Both the position numbers and the translations under genes were made by a program. From positions 1 to 23,825 of the forward strand of contig CAMLNE010000014.1 in assembly GCA_946481265.1 (NCBI GenBank): 23,825 nucleotides of DNA, read 5' to 3'. Shown in pieces: positions 1 through 8,917 of the stretch. Every line of letters starts with the position of its first letter. Within the stretch, counting starts at the first letter, position 1. Under the pieces are notes generated by a model. That model did no database searches. It had not been told where the DNA came from and saw only the letters and a list, made by a program, of their open reading frames with translations. The stretch is from an uncultured Panacagrimonas sp. Lineage in GTDB: Bacteria > Pseudomonadota > Gammaproteobacteria > Nevskiales > Nevskiaceae.

Positions 1-1
1 G

Positions 2-1195
2 GTGACGGTTGCGGCCGCCGGGCCGCTGGAGATCACGCCCTCCAACCGGCGGATCGCGACCAAGTCGTTCCAGCCGTATCGCGCCTACGCCGAGCTGGAC
101 GGCAGGCGCACCGACGTCACGACCCAGACGTTCTTCACGGTGGAAGGCGACGACGAGGATGACGTCGCGGATCCGGACGATGCGGCCGATACGGACAACT
201 TCCTGCGCCTGCTGACGGAAGACAACACCGTCCAGGCGGTCGCGCCCGGCGGTCCGTTCACCCTCGGCGGGCGGCTGAACGTGGCCGGCGGCAACTGCGC
301 CACCAGCGCCAGCGCCGGCGACCAGGTCACCGTCGAGATCCTGGACATTCCGACCGCGCCCGAGCCCAACCCGATGAAGCTCGGCCTGAGCCTGGAGCCC
401 GAGGACGGCTACACGGCGACCCTGGCCGAGGGCACCAGCCAGTTCCTCAAGCTGGTCGCGCGTTTCGGGGACTTCAACAGCGACGGCGATGCCGACGACG
501 ACGACGAGAAGCAGGATCTCTCGACTCAGGCCGGTTTGCTCGCCAGCTTCGCGTCCTCGAACGAGGATGCGGCCGCCTTCATCGGCTCGAGCCTGCTCGG
601 TCGCGGCAGCCTGGTGTTCGGAAACACCGATATCGAGGACGCCGGCGTGGAACGCGCCGACGCGACCTCGGACCTGACCGCCGCCTTCGGCGCGCTGCCG
701 GGGGTCGAGCCGCCGGTGCCGGGCGTGACGACGCCGCCGCTGACGATCACGGTCCGCGACCTGCCGCTGCGCTCGATCGAACTCACCGCCAGCGCCGAAC
801 GAGAGCCGGTGGAGGCCGCATGCACCCTGGCCGACAGCTTCGGGCCGATGCCGCCGACCCTCACCGGCGGAAAGAACATCTGCTTCAAGGCCACCGGGAC
901 GTTCGGCCCCGGCGCCACGCCGACGGCCTCGGACTACGTCCAGGACATCACCAAGGATGTCGCCTGGAGCACGACTGGCGACGGCGCCCTGGTGGTGCGC
1001 ACCGGCCTGCAGCTGGGCGCGGGCCTGGCCAGCTCGCTGGGCGACTTCCCCAGCAACGGTCGCTGCGCAGGCGAGGACGTCTGTCCCGATACGGTGACCG
1101 CAACGTTCACCTTTACCGAGCGCGATGCCGCCGGCACGGTGGTGGTCCGCACGATCACCGCGGAGTCGGACATCAGCGTCGTCGCCACGCCCTGA
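2..1195 (+). CDS. Ig-like (BIG2-type) repeat surface protein, C-terminal part
   Basis: The reading frame is open from the left edge to TGA at 1193-1195, so this is the last ~397 residues of a longer protein. At least three degenerate units share the pattern 'ITPSNRRIA...YAELDGRRTDVTTQ', 'LEPEDGY...LKLVARFGDFNSDG' and 'IELTASAE...KATGTFG...DVAW', typical of bacterial Ig-like group 2 domains, which form extracellular beta-sandwiches in adhesins and cell-surface proteins. Within the second unit (about residues 156-168) an Asp/Asn-rich loop, DFNSDGDADDDDE, looks like a calcium-binding DxNxDGDxD loop. Four cysteines in two pairs (around residues 274/294 and 355/361) could form disulfides, consistent with export. 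No signal peptide can be judged because the N-terminus is outside the window. The precise role (adhesin, S-layer-like or secreted) is unknown. The domain call is by pattern only. Confidence 0.6.
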   Translation: MTVAAAGPLEITPSNRRIATKSFQPYRAYAELDGRRTDVTTQTFFTVEGDDEDDVADPDDAADTDNFLRLLTEDNTVQAVAPGGPFTLGGRLNVAGGNCATSASAGDQVTVEILDIPTAPEPNPMKLGLSLEPEDGYTATLAEGTSQFLKLVARFGDFNSDGDADDDDEKQDLSTQAGLLASFASSNEDAAAFIGSSLLGRGSLVFGNTDIEDAGVERADATSDLTAAFGALPGVEPPVPGVTTPPLTITVRDLPLRSIELTASAEREPVEAACTLADSFGPMPPTLTGGKNICFKATGTFGPGATPTASDYVQDITKDVAWSTTGDGALVVRTGLQLGAGLASSLGDFPSNGRCAGEDVCPDTVTATFTFTERDAAGTVVVRTITAESDISVVATP

Positions 1196-1206
1196 GGCCC
1201 TGACCG

Positions 1207-1257
1207 CCACGGCAGCCGCCCGGATCAAGGGTCCGGCGGCTGCCCCCGGTGGTTTTT
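1207..1257 (+). terminator. Intrinsic terminator after the Ig-like protein
   Basis: The arms GGCAGCCGCC (1211-1220) and GGCGGCTGCC (1235-1244) are exact complements. An outer CCAC (1207-1210)/GTGG (1249-1252) pair closes the stem across a 4-base bulge, directly before TTTTT at 1253-1257. It lies 11 bases after the stop codon of the upstream gene and just before the convergent xseA stop. It fits a rho-independent terminator for the plus strand only, since there is no T-run on the other side. Confidence 0.65.
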
Positions 1258-1261
1258 GCTT

Positions 1262-2605
1262 TCAGCTGCTGCTGCTGCTGCGGCGCGCGCGCAATTGGCC
1301 GCGCGCCAGGCTCAGATCGATCTCCTCGCCGACCGCCACCTGCGCCGCATCGCGGATCACGCCGCCGTCCGCCGTCCGCGCGATCGCGTAGCCGCGGTCG
1401 AGTACGGCGGCCGGGCTCAGGCTGCGCAGCAGCGCCTCGCTGCGCCGAAGCCGCTCGGCGGTCACGGAGATCGAGGAGACCAGCGCGCGCGCGGCGCGCT
1501 CGCGCAGCGCCTCGACCCGCGCGCATCCTGCCGCCAGCTGCGCCGCATAGCGTGACCCCGACAGCCGCAGGCGCGCCGCGTCCAGCCGGCCCTGCTGCTC
1601 GCGCAACTGCCGCCCCATCGCCGCGCGCAGGCGCTCCTCTGCCTCGTCGACGGCTTGCGCGCGCATCTGCAGCGCGCGCGCGGGATGCAATTGGAGCAGG
1701 CGGCGCGAAGCGCGCTCGAACCGGTCGGTGTCGCGCGCCAGCGCACGTTGCAGCGAGGACGTCGCCGCGGATGCGAGGTCGGCCAGGCGCCTGCGCAGGA
1801 CCGCGCCGTCCGGACTCAGCAGCTCGGCGCCTGCGGTCGGCGTGGGCGCGCGCAGGTCGGCCGCGAAGTCGGCGATCGTGGTGTCGGTCTCGTGACCGAT
1901 GCCGGTGACCACCGGCACCGCGCAGGCGCGGATCGCGCGCGCGACGGCCTCTTCGTTGAAGGCCCACAGGTCCTCGAGCGAACCGCCGCCGCGCACCAGC
2001 AGGATGGCGTCGACTGCAGCCCGCTGCGGCAGTCGCCCGAGCGCCTCGACGATGGCGGGGGCGGCGGCGGCGCCCTGTACCGGAACCGGCCACAGGTTCA
2101 CCTGCAACAGCGCAAAGCGGCGGCTGAGCGCGGCCATCACGTCCTGGACGGCGGCCCCGGTGGCCGAGGTGATCAGGCCGATGCGGCGAGGCAGACGTGG
2201 CAGCGGCCGCTTGATCGACGCATCGAACAGTCCCTCGGCCAGCAGGCGCCGCTTGAGCTCCTCGAAGGCGCGCAGCAGGGCGCCTTCGCCGGCCGCCTCG
2301 AGATGCTCGCAGATCAGCTGCAGGTCGCCGCGCGCGGTATAGAAGCTGGCCTGCGCGCGCAGCAGGACGCGGTCGCCGTTCTGCGGGATCGGCCGGATCA
2401 GGTGGTTGGCATTGCGGAACATGGCGCAGCGGATCTGCGCGCGGACGTCCTTGAGGGTGAAATACCAGTGGCCCGAGGCCGGCCGCGAGAAATTGGAGAT
2501 CTCGCCTTCCACCCAGACGCGCGGCAGCGAATCCTCGACCAGGGCGCGCAGGATCTCGGCCAGTTCGGAGACGGCGTAGACGGTTCGGGATGCGGGCAGG
2601 TTCAA
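1262..2605 (-). CDS. xseA: Exodeoxyribonuclease VII large subunit
   Basis: The 447-residue protein matches XseA, the large subunit of the cytoplasmic single-strand DNA exonuclease that works with several copies of XseB. The N-terminal OB-fold opens with [16 protein letters not shown] and [24 protein letters not shown] (about residues 9-53). The catalytic core carries [16 protein letters not shown] (about 141-156), the [14 protein letters not shown] block and [27 protein letters not shown]. An Arg/Ala/Leu-rich helical region, expected to be coiled coil, occupies about 265-400. The start used is TTG at 2605: it places YAVSEL nine residues in, as in the family, and no ATG is available in frame. 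No clear Shine-Dalgarno sequence is visible. The protein ends in five consecutive Ser (AGC repeat). It is divergent from guaB with a short shared promoter region. xseB is not in the window. Confidence 0.95.
   Translation of the reverse strand: MNLPASRTVYAVSELAEILRALVEDSLPRVWVEGEISNFSRPASGHWYFTLKDVRAQIRCAMFRNANHLIRPIPQNGDRVLLRAQASFYTARGDLQLICEHLEAAGEGALLRAFEELKRRLLAEGLFDASIKRPLPRLPRRIGLITSATGAAVQDVMAALSRRFALLQVNLWPVPVQGAAAAPAIVEALGRLPQRAAVDAILLVRGGGSLEDLWAFNEEAVARAIRACAVPVVTGIGHETDTTIADFAADLRAPTPTAGAELLSPDGAVLRRRLADLASAATSSLQRALARDTDRFERASRRLLQLHPARALQMRAQAVDEAEERLRAAMGRQLREQQGRLDAARLRLSGSRYAAQLAAGCARVEALRERAARALVSSISVTAERLRRSEALLRSLSPAAVLDRGYAIARTADGGVIRDAAQVAVGEEIDLSLARGQLRARRSSSSS
1265..1279. 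repeat. (GCT)5 trinucleotide repeat at the xseA 3' end
   Basis: Five perfect GCT units encode the terminal Ser5 of XseA on the minus strand (AGC codons), immediately before its TGA. Such a run could vary in length by slippage without changing frame. It is otherwise unremarkable. Confidence 0.8.
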
Positions 2606-2611
2606 GCGGAT

Positions 2612-2647
2612 TCGGAGGACGGCGATCTGATCCGTATAATAGGCACT
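2612..2647 (+). promoter_or_regulatory. Probable sigma-70 promoter of guaB
   Basis: A perfect TATAAT lies at 2635-2640, with a weak -35 candidate (TCGGAG/TTCGGA) near 2611-2617. The start point would be about 2647, giving a ~15-base leader that holds the guaB ribosome site CGGAG (2651-2655), seven bases before ATG. The -10 call is good; the -35 is poor. The region also contains the 5' flank of divergent xseA. Confidence 0.5.
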
Positions 2648-2661
2648 CGACGGAGTCTTTC

Positions 2662-4128
2662 ATGCGCATTCAAACCGAGGCCCTGACGTTCGACGACGTC
2701 CTGCTGCAGCCGGCCTATTCGGAAGTCCTCCCGCGTCAGGTCAATCTGACCACGCGCCTCACCTCGCGGATCCTGCTCAACATCCCGCTGCTTTCGGCGG
2801 CGATGGACACGGTGACCGAAGCCAAGCTCGCCATCGCGCTCGCGCAGGAGGGCGGGATCGGCATCGTGCACAAGAACATGACGGCGGAGCGCCAGGCCGC
2901 CGAGGTTCGCGCGGTGAAGAAATACGAGTCGGGCGTGATCACCGACCCGATCGTGGTGCCGCCGGACATGACCATCGGCGAGGTGCTCAAGCTCACGCGC
3001 GCCAACCGCATCTCGGGCGTGCCGGTGGTGGACGGGCGCAATCTCGTCGGCATCGTGACCAGTCGCGACCTGCGCTTCGAGTCGCGATACGGCGAGCCGG
3101 TGAGCGTGGTGATGACGCCCAAGGAGCGCCTGATCACGGTCAAGGAAGGCGCCTCGCGCGAGGAAGTGATCGCCAAGCTGCACCAGCACCGCATCGAGAA
3201 GGTGCTGGTGGTCAGTTCCGGCTTCGAGCTGCGCGGCATGATCACGGTCAAGGACATCCAGAAGTCCAGCGACCATCCGCTGGCGTGCAAGGACGAACGC
3301 GGCAGCCTGCGGGTCGGCGCCGCCGTCGGCACCGGCCCGGAAACCGAGGAGCGGGTCGCGGGGCTCGTGCAGGCGGGGGTGGACGTGGTGGTGGTCGATA
3401 CCGCGCACGGCCACTCGAAGGGCGTGATCGATCGTGTTGCCAGCCTCAAGCGCCGGTATCCCGACCTGCAGGTGATCGGCGGCAACATCGCCACCGCCGA
3501 AGGCGCACTGGCGCTTGCCGATGCGGGCGCCGACGCGGTCAAGGTCGGCATCGGGCCAGGCTCGATCTGCACCACGCGGGTGGTCGCCGGTGTGGGAGTT
3601 CCGCAGATCAGCGCGGTGATGGCAGTGGCCGAGGCGCTCAAGTCGCGCAACGTGCCCCTGATCTCCGATGGTGGCGTGCGCTACTCGGGCGATTTCTCCA
3701 AGGCGCTGGCGGCAGGGGCGCACGCGGTGATGGTCGGATCCATGCTGGCCGGCACCGAGGAGGCGCCGGGCGACGTCGAGCTCTACCAGGGACGCTCCTA
3801 CAAGTCGTACCGCGGTATGGGCTCCATGGGCGCGATGTCGCAGGCGCATGGTTCGAAGGATCGCTACTTCCAGGACACCACCAGCGAAGTCGAGAAGCTG
3901 GTGCCCGAGGGCGTCGAAGGTCGTGTGCCGTACAAGGGGCCGATGGCGGCGATCGTGCACCAGATGATCGGCGGCCTGCGCGCCTCGATGGGCTACACCG
4001 GCTGCGGCAGCGTCGAGGACCTGCGCACCAAGACGCGCTTCGTGAAGATCACGGCGGCGGGCATCAAGGAAAGCCACGTCCACGACGTGACCATCACGAA
4101 GGAAGCACCGAACTACCGGACGCGGTGA
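2662..4128 (+). CDS. guaB: Inosine-5'-monophosphate dehydrogenase
   Basis: GuaB oxidises IMP to XMP with NAD+, the committed step of guanine nucleotide synthesis. From ATG 2662 (CGGAG seven bases upstream) it is 488 residues, the same length as the E. coli enzyme. The N-terminal barrel begins [19 protein letters not shown]. Tandem CBS domains occupy roughly residues 92-205 ([43 protein letters not shown]). The active-site loop is [12 protein letters not shown] with catalytic Cys303, followed by [17 protein letters not shown] and [10 protein letters not shown]. The mobile-flap catalytic pair is Arg401-Tyr402 in SKDRYFQD. guaA, often the next gene, is absent: ygfZ converges from the other side 27 bases downstream. 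Confidence 0.98.
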   Translation: MRIQTEALTFDDVLLQPAYSEVLPRQVNLTTRLTSRILLNIPLLSAAMDTVTEAKLAIALAQEGGIGIVHKNMTAERQAAEVRAVKKYESGVITDPIVVPPDMTIGEVLKLTRANRISGVPVVDGRNLVGIVTSRDLRFESRYGEPVSVVMTPKERLITVKEGASREEVIAKLHQHRIEKVLVVSSGFELRGMITVKDIQKSSDHPLACKDERGSLRVGAAVGTGPETEERVAGLVQAGVDVVVVDTAHGHSKGVIDRVASLKRRYPDLQVIGGNIATAEGALALADAGADAVKVGIGPGSICTTRVVAGVGVPQISAVMAVAEALKSRNVPLISDGGVRYSGDFSKALAAGAHAVMVGSMLAGTEEAPGDVELYQGRSYKSYRGMGSMGAMSQAHGSKDRYFQDTTSEVEKLVPEGVEGRVPYKGPMAAIVHQMIGGLRASMGYTGCGSVEDLRTKTRFVKITAAGIKESHVHDVTITKEAPNYRTR

Positions 4129-4143
4129 CCGTCGGATCGACGG
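4129..4143. terminator. Small hairpin between convergent guaB and ygfZ
   Basis: CCGTCG (4129-4134) and CGACGG (4138-4143) are complementary around a 3-base loop, immediately after the guaB stop. No T-run follows on either strand, so it could assist termination or be chance in GC-rich sequence. Confidence 0.25.
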
Positions 4144-4155
4144 CGTGTGCCGATC

Positions 4156-4950
4156 TCAGGCGGCGGTGCGTGCCGGGTAGGACCAGCGCTGCGGCCGCGC
4201 CAGCGCGGCGTCGACCTCGCGATCGAGGACCAGCGTCGCCGAGTCCGATGCCCCGATCTGCAGCACGGCGCTGGCGATGAAGCCCGCCCCATCCTGCGCG
4301 GCGTCGACGATGTCGCCGACCGCCTGTCCATCACCGGCCGCGTCGCGGATGGCGCATCCCGGATCCGGCGCAGCGCCGGTGCCGCGCACGAGAAACATCC
4401 GCTTCTTGAGATTGCCCAGGTAGTGCAGGCGGGCGATCACTTCCTGGCCGGTATAGCAGCCCTTGTCGAAGCTCACGCCACCGATCAGGTCGAGGTTGGC
4501 CATCTGTGCCACCCAGCGATCCTGGGTCTGCGGATAGACCACCGGGATGCCCGCGGCGATCAGGTGGTGACGATCGCGCTGCGCGGTGGCGGCATCGGTG
4601 CACGACGTCTCGATTGGTGCGATCTGCACCTTCGAACGCAGCACGAACATGCGCAGGCGCTTGCCGATGGCCTGCACCAGGTCGGCAGGCATGCACAGGT
4701 CGATTCCCTCGTCGGTGCGCTCCATCCGCAGCACCGCGAGCATGCGTCCCTTGGGGCTGTTGTACGAGGTCCAGACCGCGCCTTGTGCGCTCAGTGTGCG
4801 CAGGTCGGCACTGAACTGGCCTTGCAGAAAAGTTTCCGTGTCCGCACCCGATACGCGTAGTCGACCCCAGGAATCGAGCGGAAATACCGCCTGGAAAGGC
4901 TTTTCGTGCACTAGCGGAACGGCGGCGGAAAGGGAATACGGGTCGGACAT
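4156..4950 (-). CDS. ygfZ: YgfZ/GcvT-like folate-binding Fe-S maintenance protein
   Basis: The protein has the YgfZ signature KGCYTGQEVIARLHY, with the conserved Cys at residue 165, in a GcvT-like tetrahydrofolate-binding fold (LRVSGADTETFLQGQFSADL, TSYNSPKGRMLAVLRM, VSFDKGCYTGQEV, VGDIVDAA). YgfZ family proteins help make or repair Fe-S clusters in a folate-dependent way. ATG at 4950 (MSDPYSLSAAVPLVHEKPF) gives 264 residues, shorter than the ~326 of E. coli YgfZ, with the loss in the central part before the Cys motif. Longer in-frame extension upstream lacks family character and overlaps the divergent SDHAF4-like gene. Being next to sdhCDAB is sensible because SdhB carries three Fe-S clusters. 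No strong Shine-Dalgarno sequence is seen. Confidence 0.9.
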   Translation of the reverse strand: MSDPYSLSAAVPLVHEKPFQAVFPLDSWGRLRVSGADTETFLQGQFSADLRTLSAQGAVWTSYNSPKGRMLAVLRMERTDEGIDLCMPADLVQAIGKRLRMFVLRSKVQIAPIETSCTDAATAQRDRHHLIAAGIPVVYPQTQDRWVAQMANLDLIGGVSFDKGCYTGQEVIARLHYLGNLKKRMFLVRGTGAAPDPGCAIRDAAGDGQAVGDIVDAAQDGAGFIASAVLQIGASDSATLVLDREVDAALARPQRWSYPARTAA

Positions 4951-5019
4951 TCGTTGCGGCTTCGGGTTCGGGTTTGCGAAAATAACAGGGTCCCGAGCCT
5001 GATGGTGCCTTGGCCTGAC

Positions 5020-5247
5020 ATGACCGACCGCGCAGAACCCGTCGTCCGCCGCTTCCAGGTGAAGCCGGCCGATGCTGTTCCGCTCGCCGAGTTCCTGGCA
5101 GCCCGGACGCCCCCGAAGGCCGGAATATCCGAACCTGCAACGATGCAGGCGCAGGGAGCGGTTCCCGAAATCGGTGGCCGGAAGGACGGCCTCGACCCGA
5201 CCCGTTACGGCGACTGGGAAAAAAACGGCCGCTGCATCGATTTCTAA
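5020..5247 (+). CDS. SDHAF4/DUF1674-type succinate dehydrogenase assembly factor
   Basis: This is a short protein of about 75 residues from ATG 5020; ATG 5002 is an alternative start adding six residues. Its C-terminus, GRKDGLDPTRYGDWEKNGRC followed by IDF, is the hallmark of the DUF1674/SDHAF4 family (usually GPxGxEPTRYGDWExKGRxxDF). In mitochondria SDHAF4 binds the flavinylated SdhA subunit and promotes its assembly with SdhB. The N-terminal half is poorly conserved and Pro/Ala-rich, as is usual for the family. It stops 47 bases before sdhC and is probably its operon leader. Its own start region shows no good Shine-Dalgarno sequence, so the exact start is uncertain. Function is inferred from the motif and position. 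Confidence 0.75.
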   Translation: MTDRAEPVVRRFQVKPADAVPLAEFLAARTPPKAGISEPATMQAQGAVPEIGGRKDGLDPTRYGDWEKNGRCIDF

Positions 5248-5294
5248 CCCACGTGGCCCGTGCCGTGTTCCGGCGCGGACTTTGAAGGTGCCCA

Positions 5295-5699
5295 ATGTCC
5301 ATGCCCAAATCGCCGGCTCCGAGCCGGCCGCTCTCGCCCTTCATGATCGGGCCGTATTACAAGCCCCAGCTGACGTCGATGCTGTCCATCACGCATCGCG
5401 TGACGGGCATGGCACTGGCCTTCGGTACCTTGCTGCTGGCGTGCTGGCTGATCGCGCTGGCCAGTGGACCCGAAGCCTACGCCGCGTACTCGAAGCACCT
5501 GTTCGCGTGGTACGGGCAGATCCTCCTGCTGGGCTGGAGCTGGGCGCTGCTCTATCACCTGTGTAACGGCATCCGGCACCTGTTCTGGGATGTCGGCAAG
5601 GGCTTCGATATCCCGACCGCGTACAAGACCGGTTATGCGGTCGTGATCATCTCCGGCGTCCTGACCCTGGCGGTCTGGGCCCTGGCCTACCTGAACTGA
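5295..5699 (+). CDS. sdhC: Succinate dehydrogenase cytochrome b556 subunit
   Basis: SdhC anchors complex II in the inner membrane and helps form the heme b and ubiquinone sites. The 134-residue protein has three hydrophobic helices (about 38-57, 73-90, 109-131). The quinone-site SITHRVTG has Ser31 and Arg35 in the positions of E. coli Ser27/Arg31. YHLCNGIRHLFWD carries the heme ligand at His88 (E. coli His84). The start ATG 5295 is preceded by GAAGGTG. sdhD follows after 11 bases, and the genes are clearly co-transcribed. Confidence 0.96.
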   Translation: MSMPKSPAPSRPLSPFMIGPYYKPQLTSMLSITHRVTGMALAFGTLLLACWLIALASGPEAYAAYSKHLFAWYGQILLLGWSWALLYHLCNGIRHLFWDVGKGFDIPTAYKTGYAVVIISGVLTLAVWALAYLN

Positions 5700-5710
5700 G
5701 GAGCCGCCCG

Positions 5711-6088
5711 ATGAGCCTTCGTTCCCCCCTGAGTCGTGCGCGTGGCCTGGGTTCGGCCAAGGACGGCACGCATCATTTCTGGGTGCAGCGCGTCTCCGCG
5801 ATCGCACTGATTCCGCTGACGCTGTGGTTCGTGTTCAGCGTCGCCAGCCTGGCAGGCGCCAGCTACGAGGCGGTCCGCTGGTGGATCGGCTATCCGGCAG
5901 TCGCCGTGACCCTGGTGCTGTTCATCGCGGCCGCGCTGTACCACTCCATGCTGGGTGTGCAGGTGGTCATCGAGGACTACGTGGGCGGCGAGGGCATGAA
6001 GCTGACCGCCCTGCTGCTGTCCAAGTTCTTTCACTTCGCCGTTGCCGCCGCCGCGATCTTCGCGGTGCTGAAAATCGCGCTGACCTGA
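5711..6088 (+). CDS. sdhD: Succinate dehydrogenase hydrophobic membrane anchor
   Basis: The 125-residue protein has three predicted membrane helices (about 28-49, 57-80, 97-122). [17 protein letters not shown] matches the SdhD signature: His78 fits the second position for the heme b ligand (E. coli His71), and Asp89-Tyr90 keep the 11-residue spacing to the quinone-site Asp82-Tyr83 pair. The start ATG 5711 has GAGGAG just upstream, within the end of sdhC. It is followed by sdhA after 7 bases. Confidence 0.94.
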   Translation: MSLRSPLSRARGLGSAKDGTHHFWVQRVSAIALIPLTLWFVFSVASLAGASYEAVRWWIGYPAVAVTLVLFIAAALYHSMLGVQVVIEDYVGGEGMKLTALLLSKFFHFAVAAAAIFAVLKIALT

Positions 6089-6095
6089 TCCTGCC

Positions 6096-7892
6096 ATGAC
6101 TGCTTCCTACGAAATCGTTCACCACGAATACGACGTGGTCGTGGTTGGCGCCGGTGGTTCCGGCCTGCGCGCCACGCTCGGCCTGGCCGAGTCCGGACTC
6201 AAGACCGCCAACATCACGAAGGTCTTCCCGACGCGCTCGCACACGGTGGCGGCGCAGGGCGGCATCTCCGCGGCGCTGGCCAACATGGGCAAGGACGACT
6301 GGCGCTGGCACTTCTACGACACGGTGAAGGGCTCGGACTGGCTGGGCGACCAGGACGCCATCCAGTACATGACGCGCGAGGCCATCCCCGCGATCATCGA
6401 GCTCGAGCACTACGGCCTGCCGTTCTCGCGCACGCCGGAAGGCAAGATCTACCAGCGTCCCTTCGGCGGCATGACCACCGAATTCGGTGAAGGCCCGCCG
6501 GCGCAGCGTACCTGCGCCGCGGCGGACCGGACCGGCCACGCGATGCTGCACACGCTCTACCAGCAGTCCCTCAAGTGCAAGGCGCAGTTCTTCATCGAGT
6601 ACTTCGCGCTCGACCTGCTGATGGATGACGACGGCGCCTGTCGCGGCGTCATGGCCTGGGACCTGTCCACCGGGCAGCTGCACCGCTTCCGCGCGCAGAT
6701 GGTGATCCTCGCCACCGGCGGATACGGCCGTGCCTTCTTCTCCGCAACCTCGGCGCACACCTGCACGGGCGATGGGAACGCGATGGTCCTGCGCGCCGGC
6801 CTGCCGCTGCAGGACATGGAGTTCGTGCAGTTCCATCCCACCGGCATCTACGGCGCCGGCTGCCTGATCACCGAGGGCGCGCGCGGCGAAGGCGGTTATC
6901 TCACCAACAAGAACGGCGAGCGCTTCATGGAGCGCTATGCCCCCAGCGTGAAGGACCTGGCGCCGCGGGACATGGTCAGCCGCTCGATGGCCACCGAGAT
7001 TCGCGAGGGTCGCGGCGTCGGCGCGGAGAACGACCACATCCACCTGCACCTGGAGCATCTGGGTCCCGAGGTGCTGCACGCACGCCTGCCGGGCATCTCG
7101 GAGAGCGCCAAGATCTTCGCGGGCGTGGACGTCACCAAGGAGCCGATCCCGGTCGTGCCCACGGTGCACTACAACATGGGCGGCATCCCGACCCTGCACA
7201 CGGGCGAGGTGGTGACGCTCAAGAACGGCAATCCCGATTCGGTGGTGCCGGGCCTGATGGCGGTGGGCGAGGCGGCCTGCGTGTCGGTGCACGGGGCCAA
7301 CCGCCTGGGTTCGAACTCGCTGCTCGACCTGGTGGTGTTCGGCCGCGCCGCGGCACTGCAGTCGGCCAGGGTGGTCAAGGCCGCCCAGCCGCACAAGAAG
7401 ATCTCCAGTGCCTCGGAAGAGGCCTGCTTGACGCGCCTGGACAAGCTGCGCAACGCCAAGGGCAAGACGCTGACCGCGAACCTGCGCGTGGACATGCAGA
7501 AGGCCATGCAGAAGCACTGCGCGGTGTTCCGCGACGGCCCGCTGATGACGGAGGGCATCGCGAAGATCAAGACCGTCGCCGAGGGATTTGCCAACGATCT
7601 GCAGGTGGCCGACCGCTCGATGGTGTGGAACTCGGACCTGGTCGAGACGCTGGAGCTGGACAACCTGCTCGGGCAGGCGCTGGTCACCATCGTCTGCGCG
7701 GAGAACCGCAAGGAATCGCGCGGTGCGCATGCGCGCGACGACATCAAGGAGCGCGACGACGCCAACTGGTTGAAGCACACGCTGGCATGGCGCGAGTCGA
7801 GCAGCAGCGTGAAGATCGATTACCGCCCGGTGCACATGAACACGCTCGACGCCGACGTCGACGTGATCCCGCCCAAGAAGCGCGTGTACTAA
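6096..7892 (+). CDS. sdhA: Succinate dehydrogenase flavoprotein subunit
   Basis: SdhA oxidises succinate to fumarate on the cytoplasmic face using covalently bound FAD. The 598-residue protein has the dinucleotide fold [20 protein letters not shown] (about 14-33), the FAD-attachment sequence [16 protein letters not shown] with His49 as the covalent site, the [13 protein letters not shown] block, [26 protein letters not shown] (substrate/active-site region near 245-270), the [13 protein letters not shown] loop, and [18 protein letters not shown] near the FAD. It is full length compared with family members (~590). It follows sdhD after 7 bases. The gap to sdhB is unusually long (108 bases) and holds a repeat. 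Confidence 0.98.
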   Translation: MTASYEIVHHEYDVVVVGAGGSGLRATLGLAESGLKTANITKVFPTRSHTVAAQGGISAALANMGKDDWRWHFYDTVKGSDWLGDQDAIQYMTREAIPAIIELEHYGLPFSRTPEGKIYQRPFGGMTTEFGEGPPAQRTCAAADRTGHAMLHTLYQQSLKCKAQFFIEYFALDLLMDDDGACRGVMAWDLSTGQLHRFRAQMVILATGGYGRAFFSATSAHTCTGDGNAMVLRAGLPLQDMEFVQFHPTGIYGAGCLITEGARGEGGYLTNKNGERFMERYAPSVKDLAPRDMVSRSMATEIREGRGVGAENDHIHLHLEHLGPEVLHARLPGISESAKIFAGVDVTKEPIPVVPTVHYNMGGIPTLHTGEVVTLKNGNPDSVVPGLMAVGEAACVSVHGANRLGSNSLLDLVVFGRAAALQSARVVKAAQPHKKISSASEEACLTRLDKLRNAKGKTLTANLRVDMQKAMQKHCAVFRDGPLMTEGIAKIKTVAEGFANDLQVADRSMVWNSDLVETLELDNLLGQALVTIVCAENRKESRGAHARDDIKERDDANWLKHTLAWRESSSSVKIDYRPVHMNTLDADVDVIPPKKRVY

Positions 7893-7900
7893 CTTCCGAG

Positions 7901-7982
7901 GATCGGGAGGATGAGCGGGAATCGTAAAAGCCAAGGCAGTCGCCGCCAGCACGATCCCCGCTCACCGATTCCCGATTCCCGG
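7901..7982. repeat. Intergenic GATTCCC repeat/inverted repeat between sdhA and sdhB
   Basis: GAGCGGGAATCG (7913-7924) pairs with CGATCCCCGCTC (7952-7963) with a single mismatch across a 27-base loop. The right side continues into two tandem GATTCCC units (7967-7973, 7974-7980). Similar short GGGAATCGGGAATC-type intergenic repeats are, as I recall, widespread in Xanthomonadaceae genomes; that is memory, not a search. Here it splits an operon whose other gaps are under 12 bases, so it may be a mobile REP-like element and could affect mRNA processing or stability. Confidence 0.55.
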
Positions 7983-8000
7983 CTTACGGAGTAGGCCCAG

Positions 8001-8786
8001 ATGGCACAGTTCACTCTTCCCAAGAATTCCACGATCGACAAGGCGGCCGGCCGCCGGTATCCGGCCCCGGCCGGTGCCAAGAAGGTGCAGACCTTCAAGG
8101 TCTATCGCTATGACCCGGACAGCGGCGCCAACCCGCGTGTCGACCAGTACGAGGTCGACATGGCCACCTGCGGGCCGATGGTTCTGGACGCGCTGATCAA
8201 GATCAAGAACGAGATCGACCCGACGCTGACCTTCCGCCGCTCATGCCGCGAGGGGATCTGCGGCAGCTGCGCGATGAACATCGACGGCACCAACACCCTG
8301 GCCTGCATCAAGGGCTGCGACGAGGTGAAGGGCGACGTGGCGATCTATCCGCTGCCGCACATGCCGGTGGTGAAGGATCTGGTGCCGGACATGACGCACT
8401 TCTATGCGCAGCTGGCGAGCGTCGAGCCCTGGCTCAAGACCGATTCGCCCGCCCCGACGCGCGAGCGTCTGCAGAGCGAGGAGGAGCGGGCCCAGCTCGA
8501 CGGCCTGTACGAATGCATCCTGTGCGCCTGCTGCTCGACGGCCTGCCCGAGCTACTGGTGGAATGGCGATCGCTACCTGGGTCCCGCGATCCTGCTGCAG
8601 GCCTATCGCTGGCTCGCCGATTCCCGCGACGAAGCCACCGGAGAGCGTCTCGACCAGCTCGAGGACCCGTTCAAGCTGTATCGCTGCCACACCATCATGA
8701 ACTGCACGAAGACCTGCCCGAAGGGTCTGAACCCGGCCAAGGCGATCGCCCAGACCAAGAAGATGCTGGTGGAACGCCGCACCTGA
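8001..8786 (+). CDS. sdhB: Succinate dehydrogenase iron-sulfur subunit
   Basis: SdhB passes electrons from FAD to ubiquinone through three clusters. The 261-residue protein shows the [2Fe-2S] ligands C82, C87, C90 and C102 in CREGICGSC...LAC. The two C-terminal clusters lie in [16 protein letters not shown] (from C172) and [17 protein letters not shown] (C229, C235, C239). GGAGTAGG lies just upstream of ATG 8001. It ends the sdhCDAB run, and a strong terminator follows 20 bases after the stop. In many relatives sdhE and ygfX follow directly; here they are about 7.3 kb away. Confidence 0.98.
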   Translation: MAQFTLPKNSTIDKAAGRRYPAPAGAKKVQTFKVYRYDPDSGANPRVDQYEVDMATCGPMVLDALIKIKNEIDPTLTFRRSCREGICGSCAMNIDGTNTLACIKGCDEVKGDVAIYPLPHMPVVKDLVPDMTHFYAQLASVEPWLKTDSPAPTRERLQSEEERAQLDGLYECILCACCSTACPSYWWNGDRYLGPAILLQAYRWLADSRDEATGERLDQLEDPFKLYRCHTIMNCTKTCPKGLNPAKAIAQTKKMLVERRT

Positions 8787-8805
8787 TCGCTGCGTTCGAT
8801 CCACG

Positions 8806-8833
8806 AAAAAGGCCCCGCATGCGGGGCCTTTTT
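8806..8833. terminator. Strong bidirectional intrinsic terminator after sdhB
   Basis: The palindrome GGCCCCGCATGCGGGGCC (8811-8828) is flanked by AAAAA on the left and TTTTT on the right. It therefore works as a rho-independent terminator for the sdh operon on the plus strand and also on the minus strand for the converging PF10118 gene. Confidence 0.9.
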
Positions 8834-8917
8834 CATTGGCGCCTGCCGGTGCGCGGGGACGTCGTTCGATGCAGCGCGCAGATCGCGGGAGCAAGCGGAT
8901 CGCGGCCCCGGTGTGGG

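Noticed and set aside
2602..4083. 493-codon minus-strand open frame over guaB
   Set aside because: Shadow of guaB caused by high third-position GC; no homology features.
5967..7952. 661-codon minus-strand open frame over sdhA
   Set aside because: Mirror frame of a strongly conserved gene; composition is His/Arg/Val-rich without family motifs.
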